Positions 1 through 6,096 of a stretch of DNA of 6,697 bases are shown piece by piece (position 1 is the first letter of the stretch; the number at the start of each line of letters is the position of its first letter). The DNA is from CAIOZW01 sp049318845 (lineage in GTDB: Bacteria; Acidobacteriota; Blastocatellia; RBC074). Where the stretch lies: the NCBI GenBank assembly GCA_049318845.1, contig JBMOFH010000224.1, positions 1 through 6,697 on the forward strand. Direction: 5' to 3'. Made by a program: the position numbers and the translations under genes. The notes under the pieces were generated by a model, which searched no databases, had not been told where the DNA came from, and saw nothing but the letters and a program-made list of their open reading frames with translations.

Positions 1-1
1 T

Positions 2-226
2 CAGCTCATCAGTTGGCTTAACGATACTGATCAGGGGAAAAAACACCGCCTGTAATATCGGTAACGACTGTCGGGTTGGCTGACAGCGGTCAAAAACGAT
101 GAAATCGTATGGCATGTAAGAGTGAATGGAGAAAGCTCTGGTAATGAAGTTTTTGAAAACCGTCCCCAGGTTCACTATTTTGCCGGCTCGTAGCTGAAGT
201 AAATTCAAAGTTGATCGATATCTCAT
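2..226 (-). CDS. Possible partial CDS or gene remnant running off the left edge; possibly VWA/BatA-like
   Basis: On the minus strand one frame is open from the TAA at 287-289 down to the window edge, about 95 codons without a stop. An ATG at 226-224 gives 75 visible residues. Residues 40-50 read YDFIVFDRCQP, followed by LP at 55-56 and an aromatic stretch VFF at 61-63. This recalls the 'YDxVVFDR..P..LP...LFFG' segment found downstream of the VWA domain in BatA-like or VWA-containing proteins of Acidobacteria and Planctomycetes. The resemblance is from memory and weak. Base composition (about 45% G+C over 1-240) lies between the flanking AT-rich leader (31%) and the plus-strand genes, which fits a low-GC or decaying gene. 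No Shine-Dalgarno sequence precedes the ATG, and the family segment I recall usually lies deep inside a long protein, so this may be a pseudogene tail or a chance frame. If real, it is divergent from the permease gene. Confidence 0.28.
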   Translation of the reverse strand, partial: MRYRSTLNLLQLRAGKIVNLGTVFKNFITRAFSIHSYMPYDFIVFDRCQPTRQSLPILQAVFFPLISIVKPTDEL

Positions 227-421
227 ACTCAGGGGGGTTGTCTGTGATTCAGGAGCCTTCAGTTTAACGGTGAATTTATTATTGCTTTATTCTCTTATAG
301 TTAGCTTTTTATTTTCTTGTCTCAATTAATATTAATTATTATTAACTGGCCGCAGGAAATTATCAAGTCTGACGCTGATTGGCATGAAATAAGACTATTT
401 AAGGGGATTTTTAGCAATTTC

Positions 422-443
422 TTGACAGATTACCTTTGAAGGT
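422..443 (+). promoter_or_regulatory. TTGACA box with adjacent 12-bp dyad (possible operator)
   Basis: A perfect -35 hexamer TTGACA lies at 422-427. Four bases later comes the dyad ACCTT-TG-AAGGT (432-443), whose 5-bp arms are perfectly complementary. The loop is too short for an RNA hairpin, so a DNA-level site for a dimeric regulator is the more natural reading. No good -10 hexamer follows at 16-18 bp (TAAGCA at 444-449 is the nearest), so promoter activity is doubtful. Confidence 0.2.
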
Positions 444-518
444 TAAGCAGAATGCCAATTGGGGTCAAATGATAGTATCCGAAGGTGGGGCCAAATAATG
501 GCAGAGTAATAATAGATA

Positions 519-548
519 TTGACGGTGGGGAAAGCATATTCGTAAATA
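519..548 (+). promoter_or_regulatory. Candidate sigma70-type promoter for the permease-dehydratase unit
   Basis: TTGACG at 519-524 matches five of six bases of the -35 consensus. After 18 bp comes TAAATA at 543-548, a modest -10 candidate inside an AT-rich patch; AATAAT at 545-550 is a better -10 match but with a 20-bp spacer. Transcription would begin near 555-560 and leave a leader of roughly 120 nt before the ATG at 679. The GGTGGGG repeat at 524-530 overlaps the end of the -35 box. This is a consensus match only, and a second TTGACA lies at 422-427. Confidence 0.25.
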
Positions 549-678
549 ATCCCATTCGAAATGAAGTCAGTGCAGATCAAAAAACGCCACACGAAAAGCA
601 GGTGAGCAGGACGATAAAAAAATCGATCCGGGTTTGAATTCTTTGCGTGATTGGCCAATACGTCATACTCTTCTGACC

Positions 679-2061
679 ATGAATCCATACATTCTACTGA
701 TAGCAGGAATGGCGATCGTGATAGGGGCCATTTTGGGGCTGCGTCTGCACGCTTTTCTGGCGCTGATTCTCGCGGCATTAGTGATTGCCTGGCTGACCCC
801 CGGGGAGTTGATCTTTCAGTATGGATTGTCGAAAGGGATGAGTGAAGCGGCGGCGAGGCAATTACAAGAGGCCTTTTTCGTGGACCGGGTTGCCGAAGGG
901 TTTGGAAAGACTGTTGGGCAGATCGGGCTGCTGATCGCGATGGCGTCGATAATTGGGGAAGGGATGTTGCGGAGTGGCGCGGCGGATCGGATAGTCCGGG
1001 CGACGTTGCGAATGGTTGGAGAGAAGCGTGCGCCGAGCGCCTTTCTGGCGAGTGGTTTTCTGCTTGGAATTCCGGTCTTCTTTGACACCGTCTTTTACCT
1101 GGTGATTCCGCTGATCAAGGCGGTACGATTGCGAAGTGGTCGTCATTATCTCTGGTACATCCTGGCATTGATTGCGGGTGGCTCGATGACACATTCGCTG
1201 GTACCGCCAACACCGGGTCCGTTGTTTGTGGCGACAGAGTTCAGGATCGGGATGGCGACGATGATTGGGATGGGGTGTCTGGTCGGTATTTTCTGTTCGG
1301 GCGCTGGGTACCTGTTTGGGAAATGGGCGGATGGAAGGTTCGATCTGCCATTGCGAGAGACGCCGGAGTCGCTGGCGAGGATGGAGGAGCTGGCAAACCG
1401 TTCGGAGAATGAGTTACCGCCGACTTGGCTGGCGCTGGTTCCGATTCTGCTGCCGGTGGTGTTGATCACGATTGCAGCGTTTGAGCCGCTTCCGGGGCTT
1501 CGGATATTGCGTTCGGTTGGGGATAAGAATTTGGCGTTGATGATTGGTGCGGTAATGGCGATGCTGATCCTTTATCGTTGGGCGACGCGAGAGGAGTTTG
1601 AGGAGGGGATACGAGAAGGCCTGGTCGGAGCCGGGGGGATTATTCTGATTACCGGAGCTGGCGGGGCATTTGGGGCGGTATTGCAACAGACACATATTGG
1701 TGGAGCGATTGAGAGCCTGCCCGTTCATTCGGCGATACTACCGGTGGCTTTTTTACTGACGGCCGCGATTCGGACGTCGTCAGGATCGGCGACAGTCGCA
1801 ATGATCACGGCAGCAGGAGCATTTTCCGGGATGGCGCGGCCGGAGCTGCTTGGTTTTCATCCGGTCTATCTGGCAATGGCGATAGGGTGTGGTTCGAAGC
1901 CGGTGAGCTGGCTCAATGACAGCGCATTCTGGATTATGACGCGGATGAGTGGGATGACGGAGAAGGAAGGTTTGAAGACGATCAGCCCGTTGATGCTGGT
2001 GATGGGGCTGACAGGGATTGTGGTGACGATGCTGCTGGCGTGGCTGGTACCAATGAGCTAA
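679..2061 (+). CDS. GntP-family sugar-acid:H+ symporter (gluconate permease family)
   Basis: Predicted inner-membrane secondary transporter that imports gluconate or a related sugar acid with protons. The protein is 460 aa, close to the roughly 440-460 aa usual for GntP, and is highly hydrophobic with about 12 membrane segments: a paired N-terminal helix at about 4-41, a long membrane block at about 120-216, then further segments to the C-terminus (437-460). Family signatures, numbered from ATG 679, are GIPVFFD (130-136), VPPTPGP (175-181), GSATVAM (369-375) and LNDSAFW (412-418); they correspond to the 'GxPxFFD', 'VPPHPGP', 'QGSATVA' and 'NDSGFW' motifs of GntP. I chose ATG 679 because the mature family begins at the first hydrophobic helix. 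An in-frame TTG at 634 would add 15 polar residues. Neither start has a clear Shine-Dalgarno sequence. The dehydratase gene starts 53 bp downstream and suggests a shared transcript and a sugar-acid substrate; the exact substrate is not readable from the sequence. Confidence 0.93.
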   Translation: MNPYILLIAGMAIVIGAILGLRLHAFLALILAALVIAWLTPGELIFQYGLSKGMSEAAARQLQEAFFVDRVAEGFGKTVGQIGLLIAMASIIGEGMLRSGAADRIVRATLRMVGEKRAPSAFLASGFLLGIPVFFDTVFYLVIPLIKAVRLRSGRHYLWYILALIAGGSMTHSLVPPTPGPLFVATEFRIGMATMIGMGCLVGIFCSGAGYLFGKWADGRFDLPLRETPESLARMEELANRSENELPPTWLALVPILLPVVLITIAAFEPLPGLRILRSVGDKNLALMIGAVMAMLILYRWATREEFEEGIREGLVGAGGIILITGAGGAFGAVLQQTHIGGAIESLPVHSAILPVAFLLTAAIRTSSGSATVAMITAAGAFSGMARPELLGFHPVYLAMAIGCGSKPVSWLNDSAFWIMTRMSGMTEKEGLKTISPLMLVMGLTGIVVTMLLAWLVPMS

Positions 2062-2114
2062 GGGGTGCTCTGCCGGGCACGGAGATTTGATCAGAGAGTG
2101 GAAAGGAGTCAGGA

Positions 2115-3860
2115 ATGACGGAAAGTGGGCGCCGGAAGGGGCCGGATCAATTACGAAGTGGACGATGGTTGAGGCCTGACGATCTGCGTTCGTTTGGACA
2201 TCGTTCAAGACTGAAGCAGATGGGGTATGGAAGTGAGGACTACGCTGGAAAGCCCGTGATTGCGATCGTCAATACCTGGAGTGACCTGACGATCTGCCAC
2301 ACGCATTTCCGTGATCGGGCCGAAGAGGTCAAGCGTGGCGTTCTGCAGGCCGGCGGCTTTCCGGTCGAGATTCCGGCGCTGCCAGTGAACGAGATCTTCA
2401 TGAAGCCAAGTCCGCTTCTCTATCGTAACCTGCTGGCGATGGATGTTGAGGAGTTGTTGCGGAGTCAGCCGATCGATGGTGCGGTATTGATGGGCGGGTG
2501 TGATAAGACGACACCAGGTTTGTTGATGGGCGCGTTGTCGGTTGGATTGCCGACGATCTTCCTGCCGGCAGGGCCGATGTTGCGCGGTAATTGGCAAGGC
2601 CAGGTTCTCGGAAGTGGCAGTGACGGATGGAAGTTCTGGGCTGAGCGTTGCGCTGGAAACCTGACCGAAGAGGAGTGGATGGGGATCGAGGACGGGATTG
2701 CAAGGTCACCGGGACACTGCATGACGATGGGAACAGCCTCGACAATGACGGCAATTGCCGAGACACTGGGGCTGACGTTGCCAGGTGCGTCGTCGATACC
2801 GGCGGTTGATGCAAACCATTCACGGATGGCGGCGGCGTGTGGCCGGCGGATTGTCGAGATGGTCTGGGAGGATTTAAAGCCGGCCGATCTGTTGACGGTG
2901 GCTTCATTTGATAACGCGATTACCGTCGATATGGCGATAGGCGGGTCGACGAATGCGATCGTTCACCTCGTGGCGATGGCGGGGCGAGCCGGAATCCGGA
3001 TACCACTCGAAAGGTTTGATGAGATCTCACAGCGAACTCCGATGCTTGCCAATATCAGGCCATCAGGTCAATACCTGATGGAGGATTTTTATTATGCAGG
3101 TGGCTTACGTGCCTTGCAGGCACAGCTTGCCGGAGTTGAGGGGATGCTTGATCTCGACGCGCTGACAGTCAATGGGCGGACACTTGGAGAGAATATCGAA
3201 GGGGCGCAGATACACAATCCGGATGTGATCAGGACGATTGCGAACCCGGTGGCGCGACAGGGCGGGACGGCAGTACTTTTTGGCAACCTGGCGCCGAATG
3301 GAGCGGTAATCAAGCCGACAGCGGCGACGGAGGCGCTTCTGAGTCATAGGGGACGAGCGGTTGTCTTCAGCGATTACAATGATCTGAAGGCTCGAATTGA
3401 CGACGATTCATTGCCGGTTGACGAGAATTCGGTCATTGTTCTCAAGCACGCAGGACCGCTGGGAGGTCCGGGCATGCCGGAGTGGGGGATGCTGCCGATA
3501 CCAAAAAAGTTGTTGCAGCGCGGGGTGCGTGATCTGGTGCGCATCTCGGACGCGCGGATGAGCGGAACGTCGTATGGGACCTGCGTACTCCACGTTTCAC
3601 CGGAGAGCTTCATTGGCGGGCCGCTTGCGCTCGTTGAAGATGGCGATCTGATCGAGCTCAATGTGGCGGAGCGGCGTCTGCAACTGCTCGTCGACGATGA
3701 GGTTCTCGAGGCGAGGCGCGCGAATTGGGTGAGGCCGGCACCGCATTATCAGCGTGGGTATGGCGCGCTCTTCGCGGAGCGTGTAACGCAGGCGCACGAA
3801 GGGTGCGATTTTGATTTTCTGCATGCCGGTGGGGCGACCCCGGAGCCGGAGATCCACTAG
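2115..3860 (+). CDS. IlvD/Edd-family Fe-S dehydratase, sugar-acid (L-arabonate/D-xylonate) type
   Basis: Predicted cytosolic [2Fe-2S] hydro-lyase that removes water from an aldonic acid to give a 2-keto-3-deoxy acid. The 581 aa match the length of pentonate dehydratases such as Rhizobium leguminosarum L-arabinonate dehydratase. The three expected cluster cysteines are present: C61 (TICHTH), C129 (GGCDKTT) and C202 (GHCMTMG). The likely Mg-site residues E93, D130 and K131 (the lysine is carbamylated in characterised relatives) and the proposed catalytic serine S483 (DARMSGT) are also kept. Further family blocks are RSR at 30-32, AIGGSTNA (274-281), PSGQYLMEDFYYAGGL and GNLAPNGAV. These resemble the sugar-acid branch more than biosynthetic dihydroxy-acid dehydratase IlvD, although pipelines often label such proteins IlvD. 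The start is supported by AAAGGAG at 2102-2108, 6 nt before the ATG. It follows the GntP permease by 53 bp, so import followed by dehydration is the natural reading. No kinase or aldolase for the product is in the window. A role in branched-chain amino acid synthesis remains possible but less likely. Confidence 0.92.
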   Translation: MTESGRRKGPDQLRSGRWLRPDDLRSFGHRSRLKQMGYGSEDYAGKPVIAIVNTWSDLTICHTHFRDRAEEVKRGVLQAGGFPVEIPALPVNEIFMKPSPLLYRNLLAMDVEELLRSQPIDGAVLMGGCDKTTPGLLMGALSVGLPTIFLPAGPMLRGNWQGQVLGSGSDGWKFWAERCAGNLTEEEWMGIEDGIARSPGHCMTMGTASTMTAIAETLGLTLPGASSIPAVDANHSRMAAACGRRIVEMVWEDLKPADLLTVASFDNAITVDMAIGGSTNAIVHLVAMAGRAGIRIPLERFDEISQRTPMLANIRPSGQYLMEDFYYAGGLRALQAQLAGVEGMLDLDALTVNGRTLGENIEGAQIHNPDVIRTIANPVARQGGTAVLFGNLAPNGAVIKPTAATEALLSHRGRAVVFSDYNDLKARIDDDSLPVDENSVIVLKHAGPLGGPGMPEWGMLPIPKKLLQRGVRDLVRISDARMSGTSYGTCVLHVSPESFIGGPLALVEDGDLIELNVAERRLQLLVDDEVLEARRANWVRPAPHYQRGYGALFAERVTQAHEGCDFDFLHAGGATPEPEIH

Positions 3861-3882
3861 TTCAGGCTTCAGACATTTCAAA

Positions 3883-3900
3883 CCAATTGTGCCAATTGTG
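3883..3900 (+). repeat. Tandem direct repeat of CCAATTGTG (two perfect 9-bp copies)
   Basis: Two exact, abutting copies of CCAATTGTG lie 22 bp after the dehydratase stop codon and about 135 bp before the ketosynthase start. Each copy contains the palindrome CAATTG. A related CCAATTGG palindrome lies in the leader of the permease gene (455-462). A regulator-binding site is possible; chance or replication slippage is an equally simple explanation. Confidence 0.5.
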
Positions 3901-4026
3901 TTGGCAGCTTCGGCAGGATTCCTGTGCCTGCGCTCTCTCGACACCTGTCGGAGTGCGTGGGCAGGGCAAGCCGTCTGTCAATATTCCGACGGGAGTCAGG
4001 TCCCGAAAACTCGACGGTATTCCCAC

Positions 4027-4030
4027 GGAG
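4027..4030 (+). promoter_or_regulatory. Shine-Dalgarno GGAG deciding the ketosynthase start
   Basis: GGAG at 4027-4030 lies 5 nt before ATG 4036, with a purine-rich stretch between them. It supports ATG 4036 over in-frame upstream starts such as 3811, which would overlap the dehydratase gene by 50 bp and add 75 residues unlike any ketosynthase N-terminus. Confidence 0.7.
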
Positions 4031-4035
4031 AAGAG

Positions 4036-5304
4036 ATGAAATTTCCAGAAACATTGAAGCGGGTGGTGATAACAGGGATCGGCTGTGTCAGTCCGGCCGG
4101 GATTGGCAAGGATCAGTACTGGCAGTCCATGAAAGATGGGCGAAGTGGAATAAGGCCGATCACACGTTTTGACGCGTCGGATCTTCCCGTGCGAATTGCG
4201 GGTGAAGTCAGGGATTTCGATCCTGATCAGTTCATACCGCCCAAGGATCGGCAGCACGTCTCGCACGCGGTCGCCTTTGCGATTGCGGCAGCAGAGCTCG
4301 CGTTTCAGGATGCAGGGATCGATCCGCGCACGATGGATCTCGAAGAGCGCCGGCAGATCGGTGTTGATCTCGGGAGCGGTGGAGCGAGTCTGAGTTTTCT
4401 CGAGAAGCAGTATCGTTACTATTTTGCGAATGAGGCAAAGAAGGCGAGCATCTACAGCATACCAACGGCGACGCCTGGGTCGCTGGCCAGTGAGATCTCG
4501 ATGCCGTTCGGTTTGAAGGGCTTCAGCCATCTCCTCTCGACTGGCTGTACATCATCGACGGACGCGATGGGCTATGCGGCGCAGAATATAGCGCTGGGAA
4601 GGGCGAAATGCGTACTGACGGGTGGCGTTGACGCTCCGCTTGCGCACAGCATATTACTGGGATTCTGCTCAATGAGGATAATATCCCCATCGTGGAATGA
4701 CGAGCCGGAGCGGGGATCGCGTCCATTCAGCCGCGACCGGGACGGATTCGTCCTTGGCGAAGGGGCTTATCTGATGCTTTTCGAGGAGATGGAGCACGCG
4801 CTCGAACGTGGGGCACAGATTTACGGCGAGGTGGTCGGTTACGGGTCAACCTGTGACGCGCATCATCGCGTCCGGCTGGACGAGACCGGGGTCGAGCCGG
4901 CACGGGCGATGTCGCTGGCGATAGCCGATGCGGGGATCACCCCGGCGGAGATCGATTACATCAATCTGCACGGGACCTCGACAGAATTGAATGATCGGGT
5001 GGAGACTCGCGCCGTCAAGCTGACCTTTGGTGAGCAGGCATATGGAGTTCCAATGAGCGCGACCAAGTCGATGATTGGCCATCCACAGGGTGCCTCCGGG
5101 GCGGCGGGATTGATTGCGACACTAGGGGGAATGGCGGGAGGCTACGCGCCACCGACGATCAACCTTGACGAACCCGATCCTGACTGTGACCTTGATTACG
5201 TGCCACATCGTTCACGCGCGCACGAAATTCGATACGCGCTGTGCAATTGTATCGGGTTTGGCTCGAAGAACTCCGCAATGGTGGTGAAGAAATTTGAGCT
5301 CTGA
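4036..5304 (+). CDS. fabF: FabF-like beta-ketoacyl-ACP synthase (KAS II family), divergent
   Basis: Predicted cytosolic thiolase-fold condensing enzyme that joins an acyl thioester with a malonyl-ACP unit by decarboxylative Claisen condensation. The 422 aa fit the family (about 410-420). The N-terminus RVVITGIGCVSPAG (from about residue 9) is typical. The catalytic residues are C171 (STGCTSS), H312 (NLHGTST) and H349 (IGHPQGASG), with the supporting lysine K344; all align with E. coli FabF C163, H303, H340 and K335 at a constant offset of 8-9. The C-terminal TINLDEPDPDCDLDYVPH block is also conserved. Two regions differ from FabF. The GFGG gating motif reads GFGS (407-410). The second gating loop after DAHH (274-277) reads RVRLDET, where E. 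coli has a sequence beginning MTSPP. The nucleophile context is GCTSS rather than ACTSG. These changes, and a methyltransferase rather than ACP/fab genes as neighbour, suggest a specialised synthase for an unusual acyl or polyketide-like product. The gene symbol marks the family, not proven function in general fatty-acid synthesis. Confidence 0.88.
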   Translation: MKFPETLKRVVITGIGCVSPAGIGKDQYWQSMKDGRSGIRPITRFDASDLPVRIAGEVRDFDPDQFIPPKDRQHVSHAVAFAIAAAELAFQDAGIDPRTMDLEERRQIGVDLGSGGASLSFLEKQYRYYFANEAKKASIYSIPTATPGSLASEISMPFGLKGFSHLLSTGCTSSTDAMGYAAQNIALGRAKCVLTGGVDAPLAHSILLGFCSMRIISPSWNDEPERGSRPFSRDRDGFVLGEGAYLMLFEEMEHALERGAQIYGEVVGYGSTCDAHHRVRLDETGVEPARAMSLAIADAGITPAEIDYINLHGTSTELNDRVETRAVKLTFGEQAYGVPMSATKSMIGHPQGASGAAGLIATLGGMAGGYAPPTINLDEPDPDCDLDYVPHRSRAHEIRYALCNCIGFGSKNSAMVVKKFEL

Positions 5305-5346
5305 TCCCCGGCCGGAATGGGTGGGGTTGGATGAGGAGGTTCGGGG

Positions 5347-6096
5347 ATGTTCGAGGGAAAGTTTCGGGAGCGGAGTCGGGAGCTCGAGCTGATCGATGGG
5401 TCGGAATATGGTCGGGCAGAGTATCTCGACTGTCTGGCCGATCTGCGCCGCGTCAACCGTTATCTTGGCGGCCATCGCTCGCTTGCGAAGCATCTCTTTC
5501 CAATGATCAGAGCATTGAAGGCGCGGATTGGCGCAGATAATGATGGGATGGGACGAAGGATCAGGCTGCTTGATATCGGGACCGGATCGGCCGATATTCC
5601 GCGAACGATTGTCGACTGGGCGCGAGCTGAGATGATTGAGATCGATTTCGTCGTTGTCGATCTCAATCATCTTGCCGCGCTTGAAGCAAAGTCCGAGGTG
5701 GCAGATTATCCGGAGATCCGCGTGGTGCAGTCCAATGCGCTTGAGCTTCCATTCGCGGATGGTGGGTTTGATTTTGTGCTGGCATCGCTGTTTCTGCATC
5801 ACTTCGAGGATGAAGACGCGGCGAAGCTCTTGCGCAGTTTTGCACGGGTGGCCGGCGTAGCGTTCATTATCAACGACCTGCGTCGTCATCCGATCGCGTG
5901 GATCTCGATCCGGGTACTGACGCGGATCTTTACACGGAATCGGCTGGTTCGAAACGATGCCGCAGTCTCGGTGCTGAGGGGGTTTACTGATGTTGACCTC
6001 GAGCGGATTGCACAGATGGCGGGCGTTACGGTGACGGTTGATCGCCATTTTCCATATCGATACATAATCACGGGATGTAAGAGTAATGAGGACTGA
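5347..6096 (+). CDS. Class I SAM-dependent methyltransferase
   Basis: Predicted soluble 249-aa enzyme that transfers a methyl group from S-adenosylmethionine to an unidentified small-molecule acceptor. A helical N-terminal cap (1-70) contains LRRVNR (33-38), a phrase seen in methyltransferases near polyketide or resorcinol-type clusters. The Rossmann core follows: motif I LLDIGTGSADIP (74-85), the acidic residue D105 after strand beta-2 (VVVDLN) that should bind the ribose hydroxyls, a motif II region ALELPF (131-136), then FDFVLASLFLHHF (141-153), typical of UbiE/Methyltransf_11-like enzymes. A later segment contains INDLRRHP. The start is supported by GAGGAGG at 5333-5339, 7 nt before ATG 5347. 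The gene lies 42 bp after the ketosynthase, and its end overlaps pyrE by 11 bp. Methylation of the ketosynthase-derived product is the simplest inference; O- versus C-methylation cannot be told. Menaquinone/ubiquinone methyltransferase is less likely, because the N-terminal cap differs and no quinone genes are nearby. Confidence 0.85.
   Translation: MFEGKFRERSRELELIDGSEYGRAEYLDCLADLRRVNRYLGGHRSLAKHLFPMIRALKARIGADNDGMGRRIRLLDIGTGSADIPRTIVDWARAEMIEIDFVVVDLNHLAALEAKSEVADYPEIRVVQSNALELPFADGGFDFVLASLFLHHFEDEDAAKLLRSFARVAGVAFIINDLRRHPIAWISIRVLTRIFTRNRLVRNDAAVSVLRGFTDVDLERIAQMAGVTVTVDRHFPYRYIITGCKSNED

Larger units (their letters stand above)
227..678. other. AT-rich intergenic leader with promoter- and operator-like elements
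   Basis: No convincing gene lies here. Positions 241-420 count to 31% G+C, far below the coding DNA that follows. The stretch holds a perfect 14-bp AT palindrome (324-337), a TTGACA hexamer (422-427) beside a 12-bp dyad (432-443), an 8-bp palindrome CCAATTGG (455-462), a direct repeat GGGGYCAAATRAT (461-473 and 487-499), two GGTGGGG boxes 40 bp apart (484-490 and 524-530) and a second -35-like TTGACG (519-524). Its size and density of short symmetric elements fit the control region of the permease-dehydratase unit, and possibly of a divergent gene to the left. Regulatory function is inferred. Confidence 0.45.
3861..4035. other. Intergenic gap with tandem 9-bp repeat and imperfect hairpin
   Basis: This 175-bp gap separates the sugar-acid unit from the ketosynthase unit. 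It holds a perfect tandem repeat of CCAATTGTG (3883-3891 and 3892-3900) and a long imperfect stem, 3921-3936 pairing with 3950-3965 (14 of 16 positions pair, several as G-U) around a 13-nt loop. No T-run follows the stem, so it is not a standard intrinsic terminator. I see no convincing -35/-10 pair. The frame of the ketosynthase stays open through the gap but has no protein-like content here. Confidence 0.45.

Noticed and set aside
2..55. Plus-strand tail of an upstream gene ending at TAA 53-55
   Set aside because: Only 17 codons are visible with no recognisable content; the competing minus-strand frame is open over the whole stretch.
126..197. Plus-strand 23-codon frame beginning MEKALVMKFL
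   Set aside because: Too short, no clear ribosome site, and it lies opposite the more credible minus-strand frame.
443..778. Minus-strand open frame of 111 codons across the permease start
   Set aside because: Half is antisense to gntP and half reads AT-rich spacer as an aromatic-rich stretch; no motif or ribosome site supports it.
3921..3965. Intrinsic terminator after the dehydratase gene
   Set aside because: The stem has mismatches and G-U pairs and is followed by GC-rich sequence rather than a T-run.
3811..4035. N-terminal extension of the ketosynthase by 75 residues
   Set aside because: The extension overlaps the dehydratase, shows no ketosynthase features, and ATG 4036 has a proper GGAG site and the normal family N-terminus.
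3862..4530. Minus-strand open frame of 222 codons opposite the ketosynthase start
   Set aside because: Antisense to the conserved KAS N-terminal region, with no family resemblance and biased composition.
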